This document shows, piece after piece, positions 8,009-16,152 of a stretch of 37,554 nucleotides of DNA (positions are counted from its first letter, which is position 1; each line of letters opens with the position of its first letter). The stretch is taken from positions 1 to 37,554 of the forward strand of contig CAJUGE010000095.1 of the NCBI GenBank assembly GCA_910586295.1, in the 5' to 3' direction. Below the pieces are notes generated by a model that saw only the letters and a program-made list of their open reading frames with translations, did no database searches and had not been told where the DNA came from. Origin of the DNA: an uncultured Bacilli bacterium. Lineage in GTDB: Bacteria > Bacillota_I > Bacilli_A > RF39 > UBA660. The position numbers and the translations under genes were made by a program.

Positions 8009-9676
8009 ATGAGTAAATTAGCAAAAATTAATGAATTTATTTATAATTACAGAAGTAATCAATTAGAAAATACTATAAAATTTCTTACTGACATGGAAGA
8101 ATTTATAAAAGAGAATGAAATTATATTATCTGCAGATGATTTCATAAATCTTGTAAAAAATTCAAGTAAACTCAAAGAGACACTTAAAATGATTCAACTC
8201 TACAAAATGAGAACAAACGGTTCATTTATAAAAAATCTTCTAAATGCCTATAAAGTAATAAATAGTCATTTAGATTTAGAAGATAAAATAATTTTAGAAT
8301 CTTTAAGAAATAATTTTGATGAATCATTAAGAGATATAATATTCAAAAAATATATAAATAGAATTAAAAATATAATTATAAAAAGATTCAAAAAAAATAA
8401 AGAACTTGATGATTATCTCCAAGATGCTTATGAAATATTCTTAACTTGCATAAATACATTTGATACAGAATCTAACTTCTCTTTTATAGAATATGTTTTA
8501 TACAAAATAAGGTACAATATATATAATCCAAAGGAAGAAATCATATTTGAAGAACTACATTCTGAAATAGAAACAAATGATATTGAAGTTAAAATAATAC
8601 TAGAAGATTTCTTAGAAAGATTTAATAGCGTTTTAGAAAGTATAAATCTTTCTCCAAGATCAAAGAAAATAATAGATTTCATAACAAGTCAAGATAAAAA
8701 TATAGAATTAACTGGAATAACTAAGGGGACAGTGGGCTTAATTAAACTTAACATTTTTAACAAGCTATTAAAGACTAATATATTAGATGAATATTTAGAC
8801 TATTTAGAGAATCCAACTGCAGGTAAATCATTTCTAGATATTTCTAGAGATAACAAACAAAAAGAAAAATATATTAAATTAGTTGAAAAAACGCCAAATA
8901 ATGATTTTGACATATTAAAAGAATTGCGTCTATTAGGAATTTCTGAAAACGAAATAAAAGAAGCACTAAATAGTATGGATGAAAAAGATGCATCAATAAT
9001 TTATTTTGTTTGTGGAAGTAATTTGAATTCTTTAATTAATAAAGAATCATTGACACCTCAAGAAATAAAGAATTTCTATTCTGCCAAAAGAAGATTAATA
9101 AGCATTATTAGTCAAAACAACAATTATAAAATCAAAAAAACAAAAAAGCAGTCGAGTAAAACTTTCAATTTATATGAAGAGATGGCAAAAAAAGGATACA
9201 CAGAATCTGAAGTCAATATCGGAATTAAAAATCTAAGTTTTAAAGACCAAAAAAGACTATTAGAAATTTTTAAAGGTAATTTAAGAAACAATATACTACT
9301 ATCAGAAGCAAATAATAGCGAGTTAAAAGAAATAATTACAAGGCTATTAATTATACTAAAAAACAATAAAAAATTTCTATTAGCAGAAGGGGCTTTAATA
9401 GAAAAATCAATGCAAGAAATGAGATCTATATATCATTCTGCTCTCTCAGCAGTCAGAAGCGAACAATTTAGAAGACTACTAGGTGATATAGAAGAAAAAA
9501 CTGCTATTATAACCTTTCTTAATCTAGGAATTATCAAGAATCAAAAATATAGTGTAAGTCAAATAGTAGATATTACTGGTGTGCGTGCAAGAGAAATAAG
9601 AAAAATTTTATTTGAAAATTTAGAATTAGTGAAATCAAAATTACAGGATAATGAACAAGTTCTAAAACTAAAATAA
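8009..9676 (+). CDS. Large sigma-70-like protein with duplicated helical repeats
   Basis: A 555-residue cytoplasmic protein with AGGAGG well placed before the ATG. Residues 105-172 resemble sigma region 2: an alternating helix, DDYLQDAYEIFLTCINTFD (the position of the usual DLIQEGxxGLxxAxxxFD), then FSFIEYVLYKIRYNI (compare FSTYAxWWIRxxI). Residues 213-255 resemble a region 4 helix-turn-helix (LSPRSKKIIDF, then ITKGTVGLIKLNIFNKL). Two related segments follow, about 301-366 and 387-450, each with a pattern like L-x-x-x-G-[IY]-[ST]-E-x-E-[IV] followed by KD and GN[LI]. A second helix-turn-helix closes the protein (492-545, YSVSQIVDITGVRAREI). Family members of this size are not among the classical sigma groups. 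It could be a sigma-like transcription regulator, or a protein that borrowed sigma domains. Confidence 0.6.
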   Translation: MSKLAKINEFIYNYRSNQLENTIKFLTDMEEFIKENEIILSADDFINLVKNSSKLKETLKMIQLYKMRTNGSFIKNLLNAYKVINSHLDLEDKIILESLRNNFDESLRDIIFKKYINRIKNIIIKRFKKNKELDDYLQDAYEIFLTCINTFDTESNFSFIEYVLYKIRYNIYNPKEEIIFEELHSEIETNDIEVKIILEDFLERFNSVLESINLSPRSKKIIDFITSQDKNIELTGITKGTVGLIKLNIFNKLLKTNILDEYLDYLENPTAGKSFLDISRDNKQKEKYIKLVEKTPNNDFDILKELRLLGISENEIKEALNSMDEKDASIIYFVCGSNLNSLINKESLTPQEIKNFYSAKRRLISIISQNNNYKIKKTKKQSSKTFNLYEEMAKKGYTESEVNIGIKNLSFKDQKRLLEIFKGNLRNNILLSEANNSELKEIITRLLIILKNNKKFLLAEGALIEKSMQEMRSIYHSALSAVRSEQFRRLLGDIEEKTAIITFLNLGIIKNQKYSVSQIVDITGVRAREIRKILFENLELVKSKLQDNEQVLKLK

Positions 9677-9683
9677 ATACAGA

Positions 9684-9720
9684 AGAAATCACATTATTAT
9701 AGAAATGATTTCTTTTTTTT
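9684..9720 (+). terminator. Terminator of the sigma-like gene
   Basis: AGAAATCA (9684-9691) and TGATTTCT (9706-9713) form a perfect stem followed by a T tract to 9720. The TATAAT of the next gene follows at 9723-9728. Confidence 0.8.
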
Positions 9721-9747
9721 GTTATAATTTAACTAGGAGTGATAAAA

Positions 9748-10926
9748 ATGAAAATATTAAGTGTAAATGCAGGTAGTTCATCACTAAAATTTCAAATGTA
9801 TGAAATGCCTGAAGAACAAGTATTAATTTCTGGAGTATTCGAAAGAATAGGAATAGACGGAAGTTTTTATACTATTAAATATAATGAAGAAAAAATTAAG
9901 AAAGAAATAGAATTAAAAAATCATAAAGAAGCATTCAATATACTAATTAAAGAATTGAAAGATTATGGAGTTGTAGAAAACTTAAATGACATAAAAGGTG
10001 TAGGACACAGAGTAGTTCAAGGTGGTAGTTACTTTGACAAAACTGTAGTAGTAGATGATGAAGTAATTGCGAAAATAGACGAATTAAGCTCATTAGCACC
10101 ACTTCACAATCCAGCTGCTATCACAGGTATAAAAGCTAGCCAAGAGGTTATGCCATCTGCGCTTCAAACAGTAGTATTCGATACTGCTTTTCATCAAACA
10201 ATGGCAGAAGAAACATACCTTTATGCATTACCTAGAGAATGGGCAGAAAAATATAAAATTAGAAGATATGGCGCACATGGAACTAGTCATAAATATGTAA
10301 GTGCAAGAGCTAACGAAATACTTGGACGTGTTAATACCAAACTTATAACTTGTCATATAGGAAATGGTGCTTCAATAAGTGCAGTAAAAGATGGAAAATG
10401 TATAAATACTAGTATGGGGCTAACTCCTAATGCAGGACTCATAATGGGAAGTAGATGTGGAGATATTGATGCTACTATAGTGCCTTATATTATGAACACT
10501 CTAAAACTTAAACCTTCAGAAATAGACACAATTTTAAATAAAGAAAGTGGCTTACTTGGAATAAGTGGAATAAGCAGTGACTCAAGAGACATAGAAGATG
10601 GAATAAACAAAGGTAACGAAGATTGTATTTTAGCACAAAAAATGTATGTAAGAAGAATAGTTGATTATATTGCTAAATACTATGTAGAACTTGGTGGCTG
10701 TGATGCAATTGTATTTACTGCAGGAGTAGGCGAAAATTCAATAAGTACAAGAAGAGAAGTCTTAGATGGACTTGAAGTACTAGGCGTAATTGTTGACGAA
10801 GAAGCAAATAATGTCAGAGAAAAAGAAACTAAAATTACTAAAGAAGAATCTAAAATTCCAGCATACATAATACCAACTGATGAAGAGCTTATGATTGCTA
10901 GAGATACATATAATTTATGTATATAG
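9748..10926 (+). CDS. ackA: Acetate kinase
   Basis: Interconverts acetyl phosphate + ADP and acetate + ATP, the energy-yielding end of mixed-acid fermentation. I chose the ATG at 9748 (MKILSVNAGSSS) because TAGGAG sits 7 nt before it; the GTG at 9739 would add three residues. The 392-residue protein has NAGSSSLKF, GHRVVQGG, the DTAFHQTM phosphate loop region, the family signature GAHGTSHKYV and the ASKHA-fold motif CHIGNGAS. Length is typical. No phosphotransacetylase gene is adjacent. The next gene begins 14 nt after the stop, and no terminator intervenes, so the two are probably co-transcribed. Confidence 0.96.
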   Translation: MKILSVNAGSSSLKFQMYEMPEEQVLISGVFERIGIDGSFYTIKYNEEKIKKEIELKNHKEAFNILIKELKDYGVVENLNDIKGVGHRVVQGGSYFDKTVVVDDEVIAKIDELSSLAPLHNPAAITGIKASQEVMPSALQTVVFDTAFHQTMAEETYLYALPREWAEKYKIRRYGAHGTSHKYVSARANEILGRVNTKLITCHIGNGASISAVKDGKCINTSMGLTPNAGLIMGSRCGDIDATIVPYIMNTLKLKPSEIDTILNKESGLLGISGISSDSRDIEDGINKGNEDCILAQKMYVRRIVDYIAKYYVELGGCDAIVFTAGVGENSISTRREVLDGLEVLGVIVDEEANNVREKETKITKEESKIPAYIIPTDEELMIARDTYNLCI

Positions 10927-10939
10927 AAAGTGTAGTATA

Positions 10940-11911
10940 GTGAATAAAGAAATATATAAAAAGATTTATGCAGAAATAAAAAAGTACAACACTATATACT
11001 TAGTAAGACACATAGGACCAGATCCAGACGCAGTTGCCTCACAAATCGCATTAAAACAAAGTATACTAGAGACTTTTCCAAACAAAAAAGTTTATGGAGT
11101 AGGAACAAGCGTATCTAAATTTAAATATATAGGTAAGCTAGATAAAGTAAATAGTTTTGACTATGATAAATCTTTAGTTATTACTTTAGATGTACCTAAT
11201 ATTTCAAGAATAGATGGATTAGATATACTTAAATTTAAAAATATAATAAAAATAGACCATCATCCATTTGTGGAAAGTTTCAGTGGTATAGAATATATAG
11301 ATGAAAAATCATGTAGTACATGTGAAATGCTTTTTGACTTAATTGATAACACAAAACTCAAAATGACTCCTCGCATAGCAGAATCATTATTTATAGGAAT
11401 AATAAGTGATTCGAATAGATTTCTATTTAATCCTTGCACAGATAGAATTCTCTATAAAGTTGCAGACTTAGTAAAAAGATACAATTTAGATATGCAAAAC
11501 ATTTATGAAAAAATATATAGCCGTCCTATGAGTGAAGTTAGACTAATGGGCTATATTGCTTCTAATTTAAAAGTTACCAAAAATAAATTTGCATACATAA
11601 TCTTAGAAAATGATATAGTATCATCATTTAATGCAGACGCCTCAAGTGCTTCTAATATGGTAAATGAATTTAATAATATAGAAGATTTCATTGTCTGGAT
11701 GTTTGTGTCAAAAGATGTTAAGAATGATGTTTTTAAAATAAACCTAAGAAGTAGAGGTCCTATTATTAATGAAGTTGCAAGTAAATATAATGGTGGAGGT
11801 CACAAATATAGTAGTGGTGCTAGAGTTAAAACAAAAGAAGAATTAGATGACTTAATATATGACCTAGACAGTTTGTGCTATGAATATTTAAAAGAGCAAA
11901 ATAAAAATTGA
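10940..11911 (+). CDS. nrnA: DHH family phosphoesterase (NrnA-like oligoribonuclease / pAp phosphatase)
   Basis: A 323-residue protein of the NrnA type, which degrades 2-5-nt RNA to mononucleotides and dephosphorylates pAp. The most likely start is the GTG at 10940 (reads VNKEIYKKIY). Upstream TTG/ATG options fall inside ackA, and the Shine-Dalgarno is weak, suggesting coupling with ackA. DHH-domain metal ligands are visible in HIGPDPDAVAS, ITLDVPN and IDHHP, plus SDSNRFLF. The DHHA1 domain carries the RNA-binding glycine motif GGGHKYSSGARV at the C-terminus. It is cytoplasmic. It ends at a strong terminator, beyond which the TnpB element is inserted. Confidence 0.9.
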   Translation: MNKEIYKKIYAEIKKYNTIYLVRHIGPDPDAVASQIALKQSILETFPNKKVYGVGTSVSKFKYIGKLDKVNSFDYDKSLVITLDVPNISRIDGLDILKFKNIIKIDHHPFVESFSGIEYIDEKSCSTCEMLFDLIDNTKLKMTPRIAESLFIGIISDSNRFLFNPCTDRILYKVADLVKRYNLDMQNIYEKIYSRPMSEVRLMGYIASNLKVTKNKFAYIILENDIVSSFNADASSASNMVNEFNNIEDFIVWMFVSKDVKNDVFKINLRSRGPIINEVASKYNGGGHKYSSGARVKTKEELDDLIYDLDSLCYEYLKEQNKN

Positions 11912-11939
11912 GATTCAATAATGTATCTCGATTTTTTTT
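11904..11939 (+). terminator. Terminator of ackA-nrnA
   Basis: AAATTGAGAT and ATCTCGATTT pair over about 10 bp with one G.T wobble and run into eight Ts. The stem overlaps the nrnA stop codon. Confidence 0.85.
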
Positions 11940-12014
11940 AAACATCTTCTCTTTCTTTTTTTATAGTACAGGAAACTACAACTAATCTTTTGTATCAAAA
12001 TAACGAAAAAACGT

Positions 12015-12043
12015 TTGACTTGCAAGCGAGTGTATGTTATCAT
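12015..12043 (+). promoter_or_regulatory. Promoter of tnpB
   Basis: TTGACT (12015-12020), a 17-bp spacer and TATCAT (12038-12043). The deleted copy keeps the same box with TTGAAT at the -35. Confidence 0.75.
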
Positions 12044-12068
12044 TAGTATAGTCAAGGAGGTGTTGAAC

Positions 12069-13223
12069 ATGACAATAAATAAAGCATATAAATTCAGGTT
12101 ATATCCAAGTGAAGAACAAAAAGTATTAATACATAAGACATTTGGATGTAATAGATTATTATATAATAAAATGCTTTCAATGAAGAAAGAAGATGATAAT
12201 CTAACAAGATTTGATATGAATAAATTAATACCTACTCTTAAAGATGAATATCCATTCTTAAGTGAGGTAGATAGTTGTTCATTAAGATGTAGTGTTTTTG
12301 ACTTAGATAATAGTTTTAATAGATATCATAAAGGAATAAGTGGCAAACCACATTATAAGAAATGTAAGGGAAAAAATAGTTATAGAACAAACTATATAAC
12401 AAATGAGTATAAAGGTAAAGTGTACGAAAATATAAAAGTAGATTTAAATAGAAAAGTAATAACACTTCCAAAATTAGGAGAAGTAAATATAAGAGGATAT
12501 AGAAAGTTAAAAGAGTTTAACGTAAAAATAATAAATGCAACAGTAAGCAGAATAGCAAATAAATACTATGCTAGTGTATGTGTAGAAGAAGAGATAGAAC
12601 TACCATCAAAAAAACAAGCAAGTATAATAGGAATAGACTTAGGAGTAAAGACATTAGTTACGACAAGTGACTTTGAATGCTATGGCAACCCTAAGTATTT
12701 AACAAAATATGAAGGTAGGATAAAAGGACTACAAAGGAAACTAAGTAGACAACAAAGAGAAAGCAATAATTATAGTAAGACATTAACGAAGATAGAAGAA
12801 ACTTACAGAAAATTAAAAAATGCAAGAAAGAAGATGAGTGAAGAAATAGTAAGTAAGATAATAAAAAATAATGATATAATAGTAACAGAAACTTTAAATA
12901 TTAAGAAAATGACAAGTAAAGATAGCAAGAAGAAAAATTTACGAAAGGAAATATTAAATGCAACATTTGGAGAAATCATAAGAATATTAAACTATAAGTG
13001 CAAGTGGAATAACAAAGAGTTAATAAGTGTAAGTCCATATTATGCAAGTAGTCAAATATGTAGTCATTGTGGACATAAAGACAAAAGCATGAAAGACTTA
13101 AATAAGAGAGAATACCACTGCAGTGAATGTGGAAACAAAATAGATAGAGACATAAATGCGAGTCTAAACTTAATATATGAAGGAATAAAGTTACTAATGA
13201 AAAACAAACTAATACAAGTGTAA
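12069..13223 (+). CDS. tnpB: TnpB RNA-guided endonuclease of an IS605-type element
   Basis: A 384-residue TnpB (OrfB_IS605), the ancestral relative of Cas12. It starts at MTINKAYKFRLYPSEEQ with a perfect AAGGAGGTG 7 nt upstream; the longer frame from 12015 overlaps the promoter. The N-terminal helix-turn-helix/wedge region is present. The RuvC catalytic residues are visible: Asp in IIGIDLGVKTL, Glu in VTETLNIKKM, and the final Asp in DRDINASLNL. The zinc finger is intact (CSHCGHKD and CSECGN). All features needed for a functional nuclease are present. The 3' end runs into the conserved RNA-like right end, its probable guide-RNA source. Known TnpBs cut at the site next to a TAM specified by that RNA, which helps element retention. 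Confidence 0.95.
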   Translation: MTINKAYKFRLYPSEEQKVLIHKTFGCNRLLYNKMLSMKKEDDNLTRFDMNKLIPTLKDEYPFLSEVDSCSLRCSVFDLDNSFNRYHKGISGKPHYKKCKGKNSYRTNYITNEYKGKVYENIKVDLNRKVITLPKLGEVNIRGYRKLKEFNVKIINATVSRIANKYYASVCVEEEIELPSKKQASIIGIDLGVKTLVTTSDFECYGNPKYLTKYEGRIKGLQRKLSRQQRESNNYSKTLTKIEETYRKLKNARKKMSEEIVSKIIKNNDIIVTETLNIKKMTSKDSKKKNLRKEILNATFGEIIRILNYKCKWNNKELISVSPYYASSQICSHCGHKDKSMKDLNKREYHCSECGNKIDRDINASLNLIYEGIKLLMKNKLIQV

Positions 13224-13359
13224 AAGACACTTTTAAAATAGATAAAAACTAAGTAGGGCGGCGACCGTCCGAAATTGGCCTGTGGAGGATGAGAATCTAG
13301 TAAAGCAGGAATCCAAACTCGTGAGGGTTTGGGGAATGAATTTATTCGTTCTTTTGTTC
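13224..13359 (+). ncRNA. Omega-RNA (reRNA) region of the TnpB element
   Basis: The transposon right end after tnpB folds into three hairpins shared with the deleted copy. H1: GGGCGG-CGA-CCGTCC (13256-13270). H2: CCAAAC / GTTTGG (13313-13318 and 13327-13332). H3: GAATGAAT-TT-ATTCGTTC (13334-13351). Paired positions change together between the copies. By analogy with studied IS605-family elements the transcript should extend past 13359, using the first bases of the flank (CAGTATAGTG onward) as the guide. Boundaries are inferred. Confidence 0.7.
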
Positions 13360-13709
13360 CAGTATAGTGTTAGTTTTAATATCGCTTAGAAAGTGGTGCA
13401 ACACACAAAAAAAGTGTACAGAAAAAGCACAATAAAACTTGTAATAATAATACCAACAAATTTATTAGATTATAGTAATATTTTGCTGCGTTAAACAAGA
13501 CACACTTCATAGAGCTAATAAATATTATAGAAAGACTAATATTGTATAAATCAAGTGATTATGACAATCAAAAATGATAATAGCACTCTATTTTAGCTAT
13601 ATGTTTCTATTTGAAACAAAAGCTTAAGAAATTCATATAATAGTTTTTTAATATTAATTCGACAAAAATTTATCAAACATAAAGATATACTAATACTAGG
13701 TGAAGAAAA
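13360..13709. other. Intergenic region without recognisable gene
   Basis: About 350 bp of AT-rich sequence between the right end of the TnpB element and the SPOR-domain gene. I see no convincing reading frame, RNA gene or strong hairpin on either strand. The promoter of the next gene must lie near its right end, but no clear -35/-10 pair stands out. Confidence 0.5.
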
Positions 13710-14153
13710 ATGAACAAGAAAATTATTTTAATATTAATAGCATTATCCTTGTGCTTTTCTTTTCTAATGTATAAAATATATAGAAAAACAGAAAACAAAA
13801 GTACACCTATTTACTTAATACAAGTAGGAGCATATAAAGATTATAATAATCTCTCAGAAGCTACCAAAAATTATGAAAATTATATAGTGAGAAAAGAGGA
13901 AGGATTATATAAAATATTTATAGGAGTTACTAAAGATGAGGAAGTATTAAGCAAACTTTTATCTATCTATTTAGATGGAAGAGATAATTATAAAAAGGTA
14001 TTAAAAATAGCTAATGAAGAGTTTGTTCAAAACCTTACTATTTACGATAATATAATTAAACATACTGATAATAAAGAAAATATAAATCTAGTTGTTAAAT
14101 CTAGTTTAAAAGAATTGGATAAACTTTTAAATGAAAATAATTTACAAAAATGA
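13710..14153 (+). CDS. Membrane-anchored SPOR-like domain protein
   Basis: A 147-residue protein with one N-terminal membrane helix (residues about 4-22, IILILIALSLCFSFLMY), which places the rest outside the membrane. Residues 34-85 look like a SPOR domain: YLIQVGAYKDYNNL, a helix, and YKIFIGVTKDEE. SPOR domains bind denuded glycan strands and are usually found at division sites or in cell-wall enzymes. The C-terminal 60 residues are helical and unassigned. A ribosome site AGGTGAAG precedes the ATG. It is followed by radC, which has its own promoter, so they are not clearly one operon. The domain call rests on a short motif and is moderate. Confidence 0.6.
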   Translation: MNKKIILILIALSLCFSFLMYKIYRKTENKSTPIYLIQVGAYKDYNNLSEATKNYENYIVRKEEGLYKIFIGVTKDEEVLSKLLSIYLDGRDNYKKVLKIANEEFVQNLTIYDNIIKHTDNKENINLVVKSSLKELDKLLNENNLQK

Positions 14154-14168
14154 CATCAAGATACTTGT

Positions 14169-14196
14169 TTGATTATGTAATTTAATGTATTATAAT
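14169..14196 (+). promoter_or_regulatory. Promoter of radC
   Basis: TTGATT (14169-14174), a 16-bp spacer and TATAAT (14191-14196). It overlaps the upstream in-frame ATG at 14195, which is why the radC start is placed at 14234. Confidence 0.7.
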
Positions 14197-14233
14197 GGAC
14201 AAGGAGTTAAATTTGTTTCATAGAAAGGATATT

Positions 14234-14914
14234 ATGAAACTAAAAGAAATACTAAAAGAAGAAAAGCCTAGAGAAAAGCTAATAAATCTAGGAGCAGAAA
14301 ATCTAACGAATACAGAACTTTTATCTATATTACTCAGAACTGGAAACAAAGAAGAATCTGTAAACATCCTATCGAACAGAATCTTAAAAGAATTAGATTC
14401 CCTAACGAATTTAAAAAAAGCTACTATTACAAGCCTAACTAAAATTAAAGGAATAAAAAACGCTAAAGCATGCACAATAGTCGCGGCTTTTGAGCTAGGA
14501 AGACGGGCATTTAGCGAAAATAAAATAAAACTAAAATTAAATAAACCAGAGAAAATATTTGAGTGCTATAAAAATGACTTTTATGGAGAAACTCAAGAAA
14601 AATTTTTTGTGCTTTTATGTGACACAAAATTAAATTTACTAAAAAAAGAAGAATTATATAAAGGAACTGCTGATAATATTACTCTGCATCCAAGGGAAAT
14701 ATTCAGAAGTGCAATGTTAGAAAGTGCTTCATTTATAATAATTATGCATAACCATCCCACAGGAGACACAACGCCAAGTGAAAAAGATATTGAGTTTACT
14801 AATAGACTAATAGAAATAGGAGAATTGATAGGAATTAAAATAATAGACCATATAATAATAAGTCATACAAGTTATTTCAGCTTTGTAGAAAACAATAATA
14901 AACTTAATATATAA
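14234..14914 (+). CDS. radC: RadC family (JAB/MPN domain) protein
   Basis: A 226-residue RadC-type protein. The ATG at 14234 has AAAGGA just upstream and lies downstream of the promoter. Residues 1-85 form the helix-hairpin-helix-containing N-terminal domain (LTNTELLSILLRTG, then LTKIKGIKNAKACTI). The C-terminal JAB domain carries the metal-binding motif HNHPTGDTTPSEKD with the usual glutamate upstream. Despite the name, a DNA-repair role is unproven for this family; a metal-dependent activity is inferred. It is often found near cell-shape and septum genes in Firmicutes. It is followed closely by ylbD/ylbE-like genes. Confidence 0.92.
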   Translation: MKLKEILKEEKPREKLINLGAENLTNTELLSILLRTGNKEESVNILSNRILKELDSLTNLKKATITSLTKIKGIKNAKACTIVAAFELGRRAFSENKIKLKLNKPEKIFECYKNDFYGETQEKFFVLLCDTKLNLLKKEELYKGTADNITLHPREIFRSAMLESASFIIIMHNHPTGDTTPSEKDIEFTNRLIEIGELIGIKIIDHIIISHTSYFSFVENNNKLNI

Positions 14915-14938
14915 GAATAAAATTAACTAGGTGACATT

Positions 14939-15319
14939 ATGAGTAAAAAAGAAGAATTCAAATTATTCGCATCAAAAAATAAATATTTATCAGATTTAGT
15001 AAGAGAAGGAAAGACTACATGGCAGTCTCTTTTCGAAACTTATGATATATATGGAAGCGACGCTAGTATTTGGGATGATTTTAAAAACGACTATAAAAAA
15101 GAAGAAAAAAAATCTGATACTAAAGTTAGTGATGGAGTAAAAAGCATTCTTGAAAACTTAAAAAATGTAGACATGGATAAATTAGAGGAGAATATAGGTT
15201 CTCTCCAAAAAGCCTTAGGTTTTTTAGAAGAAATAGTAATACTTAGGCAAGATAAAAAGGAAGAAAAGAAGACCACAAAAAGAAAGAACACTGAAATAGA
15301 AAGGTTTTTTGATGACTAA
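14939..15319 (+). CDS. YlbD-like protein
   Basis: A 126-residue protein. Its N-terminus (FKLFASKNKYLSDLVREGK, then TWQSLFETYDIYG and W-x-x-F) matches the pattern of Bacillus YlbD (FKEFVKKHP..LI.EVR.GK.TWQELYE.W.LLGEDD..W). YlbD is annotated as a putative coat protein in spore formers. The C-terminal half is a charged helix. AGGTGA lies 5 nt before the ATG. Its stop overlaps the start of a YlbE-like gene by one base (TAATG), so the pair is translationally coupled, as expected of the ylbD-ylbE pair. The function outside sporulation is unknown. Confidence 0.65.
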   Translation: MSKKEEFKLFASKNKYLSDLVREGKTTWQSLFETYDIYGSDASIWDDFKNDYKKEEKKSDTKVSDGVKSILENLKNVDMDKLEENIGSLQKALGFLEEIVILRQDKKEEKKTTKRKNTEIERFFDD

Positions 15320-15540
15320 TGAGATATGATTTTAGAGAAAAAATATATAATGATCCAAATTGTTTAAGGTATCTAAGAGAAAATTCAAGTTGGTATAAAA
15401 AACTTAATAGGGGAGTTTCCGTTGAAGAAATGATTCAAGAAATGAAAGAAAGATATGGTTTAAGGTTTAGGGATAAAGTAGATAAAGTAAGCACAGGAAT
15501 AGATTTAATAAATGCTTTTATGAACGTTACAAAAGATTAA
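15319..15540 (+). CDS. YlbE-like protein
   Basis: A 73-residue protein resembling Bacillus YlbE: N-terminal hydrophilic helix, LRENSSWYKKLNR (compare IREQPxWYRKLSR), a helix, then YGLRFRDKVDKV and a short C-terminal helix ending in NAFMNV. It starts at an ATG overlapping the ylbD-like stop. With no ribosome site of its own at proper distance, it relies on coupling. No biochemical role is known. Confidence 0.65.
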   Translation: MRYDFREKIYNDPNCLRYLRENSSWYKKLNRGVSVEEMIQEMKERYGLRFRDKVDKVSTGIDLINAFMNVTKD

Positions 15541-15588
15541 AATATATTAAGACTTTACACACATGAACAAAATTATTACTTATAATAA

Positions 15589-15617
15589 TTGACTAATGCT
15601 ATTTAATTTTGTATAAT
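15589..15617 (+). promoter_or_regulatory. Strong promoter of the pilin-like gene
   Basis: TTGACT (15589-15594), a 17-bp spacer and TATAAT (15612-15617), preceded by TTG in an extended -10 style. It is among the best promoters in the window, suggesting high expression. Confidence 0.85.
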
Positions 15618-15627
15618 CTAAATAAAG

Positions 15628-15652
15628 GTAAGCAAAGATAAAACTTTGTTAC
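15628..15652 (+). promoter_or_regulatory. 5' leader hairpin of the pilin-like gene
   Basis: GTAAGCAAAG (15628-15637) and CTTTGTTAC (15644-15652) pair over 9 bp with one bulged G. It lies between the start of transcription and AGAGGAG, where it could stabilise the mRNA. Confidence 0.4.
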
Positions 15653-15672
15653 AAGAGGAGAGGATGATAAAA

Positions 15673-16152
15673 ATGAAGAGTCTTAATAAGGAAGGTTTTA
15701 CTTTAATTGAATTATTAGCGGTTATAGCAATATTAGCAATACTATTTATGTTAGTCACACCAAACATTTTAAAAATGTTTACAAGTGGTAAAAAACAAGC
15801 ATTTGTTACTCAAGTACAAAGCGTTGCAAAAGCGGCAGAAGCCCAATATATGTCAGAAGCATTTACTGGAACTCCAGGACCTTATTGTTCAGGGACAGAC
15901 GGGAAAAAATTAGATGTTTCAGAATCTGGTCTTACATATTATGTTAGTTTTGATACAAATGGAAATATTAGTAAATTAGTAGTAGTTGATAGTAATTTTG
16001 CTTATGAATCAACTGAAAACTTTAGTGCTTCAGCAGAGAGAATCCAAAATAGTATGAAACAAGTAACATCTAAAACTGATGCAGCAACAGTTTTATGTAC
16101 AGGAGAGACAGCAGGTACACTATCAGGGTTCACTTTAAAAGACATAGACTAA
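15673..16152 (+). CDS. Type IV pilin-like / pseudopilin protein
   Basis: A class III leader: a short basic leader (MKSLNKEG) is followed by the processing site G|FTLIELLAVIAILAILF, the N-terminal hydrophobic helix of type IV pilins and ComGC/GspG pseudopilins, with the conserved Glu at +5. The mature part (about 150 residues) is globular, Ser/Thr-rich and has two cysteines (YCSG, VLCTG) that could form a disulphide. An in-frame ATG at 15664 (MIKMKSL) is equally possible. No prepilin peptidase or assembly ATPase gene is nearby; they would act in trans. It is a single-gene transcript with its own strong promoter and terminator. Confidence 0.85.
   Translation: MKSLNKEGFTLIELLAVIAILAILFMLVTPNILKMFTSGKKQAFVTQVQSVAKAAEAQYMSEAFTGTPGPYCSGTDGKKLDVSESGLTYYVSFDTNGNISKLVVVDSNFAYESTENFSASAERIQNSMKQVTSKTDAATVLCTGETAGTLSGFTLKDID

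Larger units (their letters stand above)
11966..13359 (+). mobile_element. IS605/IS1341-type element encoding TnpB only
   Basis: Ends were defined by comparison with the second copy at 16173-16744. Shared sequence begins at GTACAGGAAACTACAAC and ends at CTTTTGTTC. No terminal inverted repeats or target duplication are seen, as expected of the IS200/IS605 superfamily. There is no tyrosine transposase (tnpA), so movement would need one in trans. The left flank ends in TTTATA here and TTTATT in the other copy, suggesting a T-rich target/TAM such as TTTAT. The left end holds a small hairpin (TACAA / TTGTA) and the tnpB promoter. Confidence 0.85.

Noticed and set aside
9124..9366. Minus-strand frame inside the sigma-like gene
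   Set aside because: Hydrophobic shadow of an A-rich coding strand, without start signals.
10895..10940. A longer start for the DHH phosphoesterase (TTG at 10895)
   Set aside because: It would overlap ackA by over 30 nt and adds residues unlike the family; the GTG at 10940 fits better.
13224..13359. A group II intron, riboswitch or CRISPR repeat in the tnpB 3' region
   Set aside because: The region ends exactly with the transposon and is shared only by the two TnpB copies, so an omega-RNA explains it. No regularly spaced repeats indicating CRISPR occur anywhere in the window.
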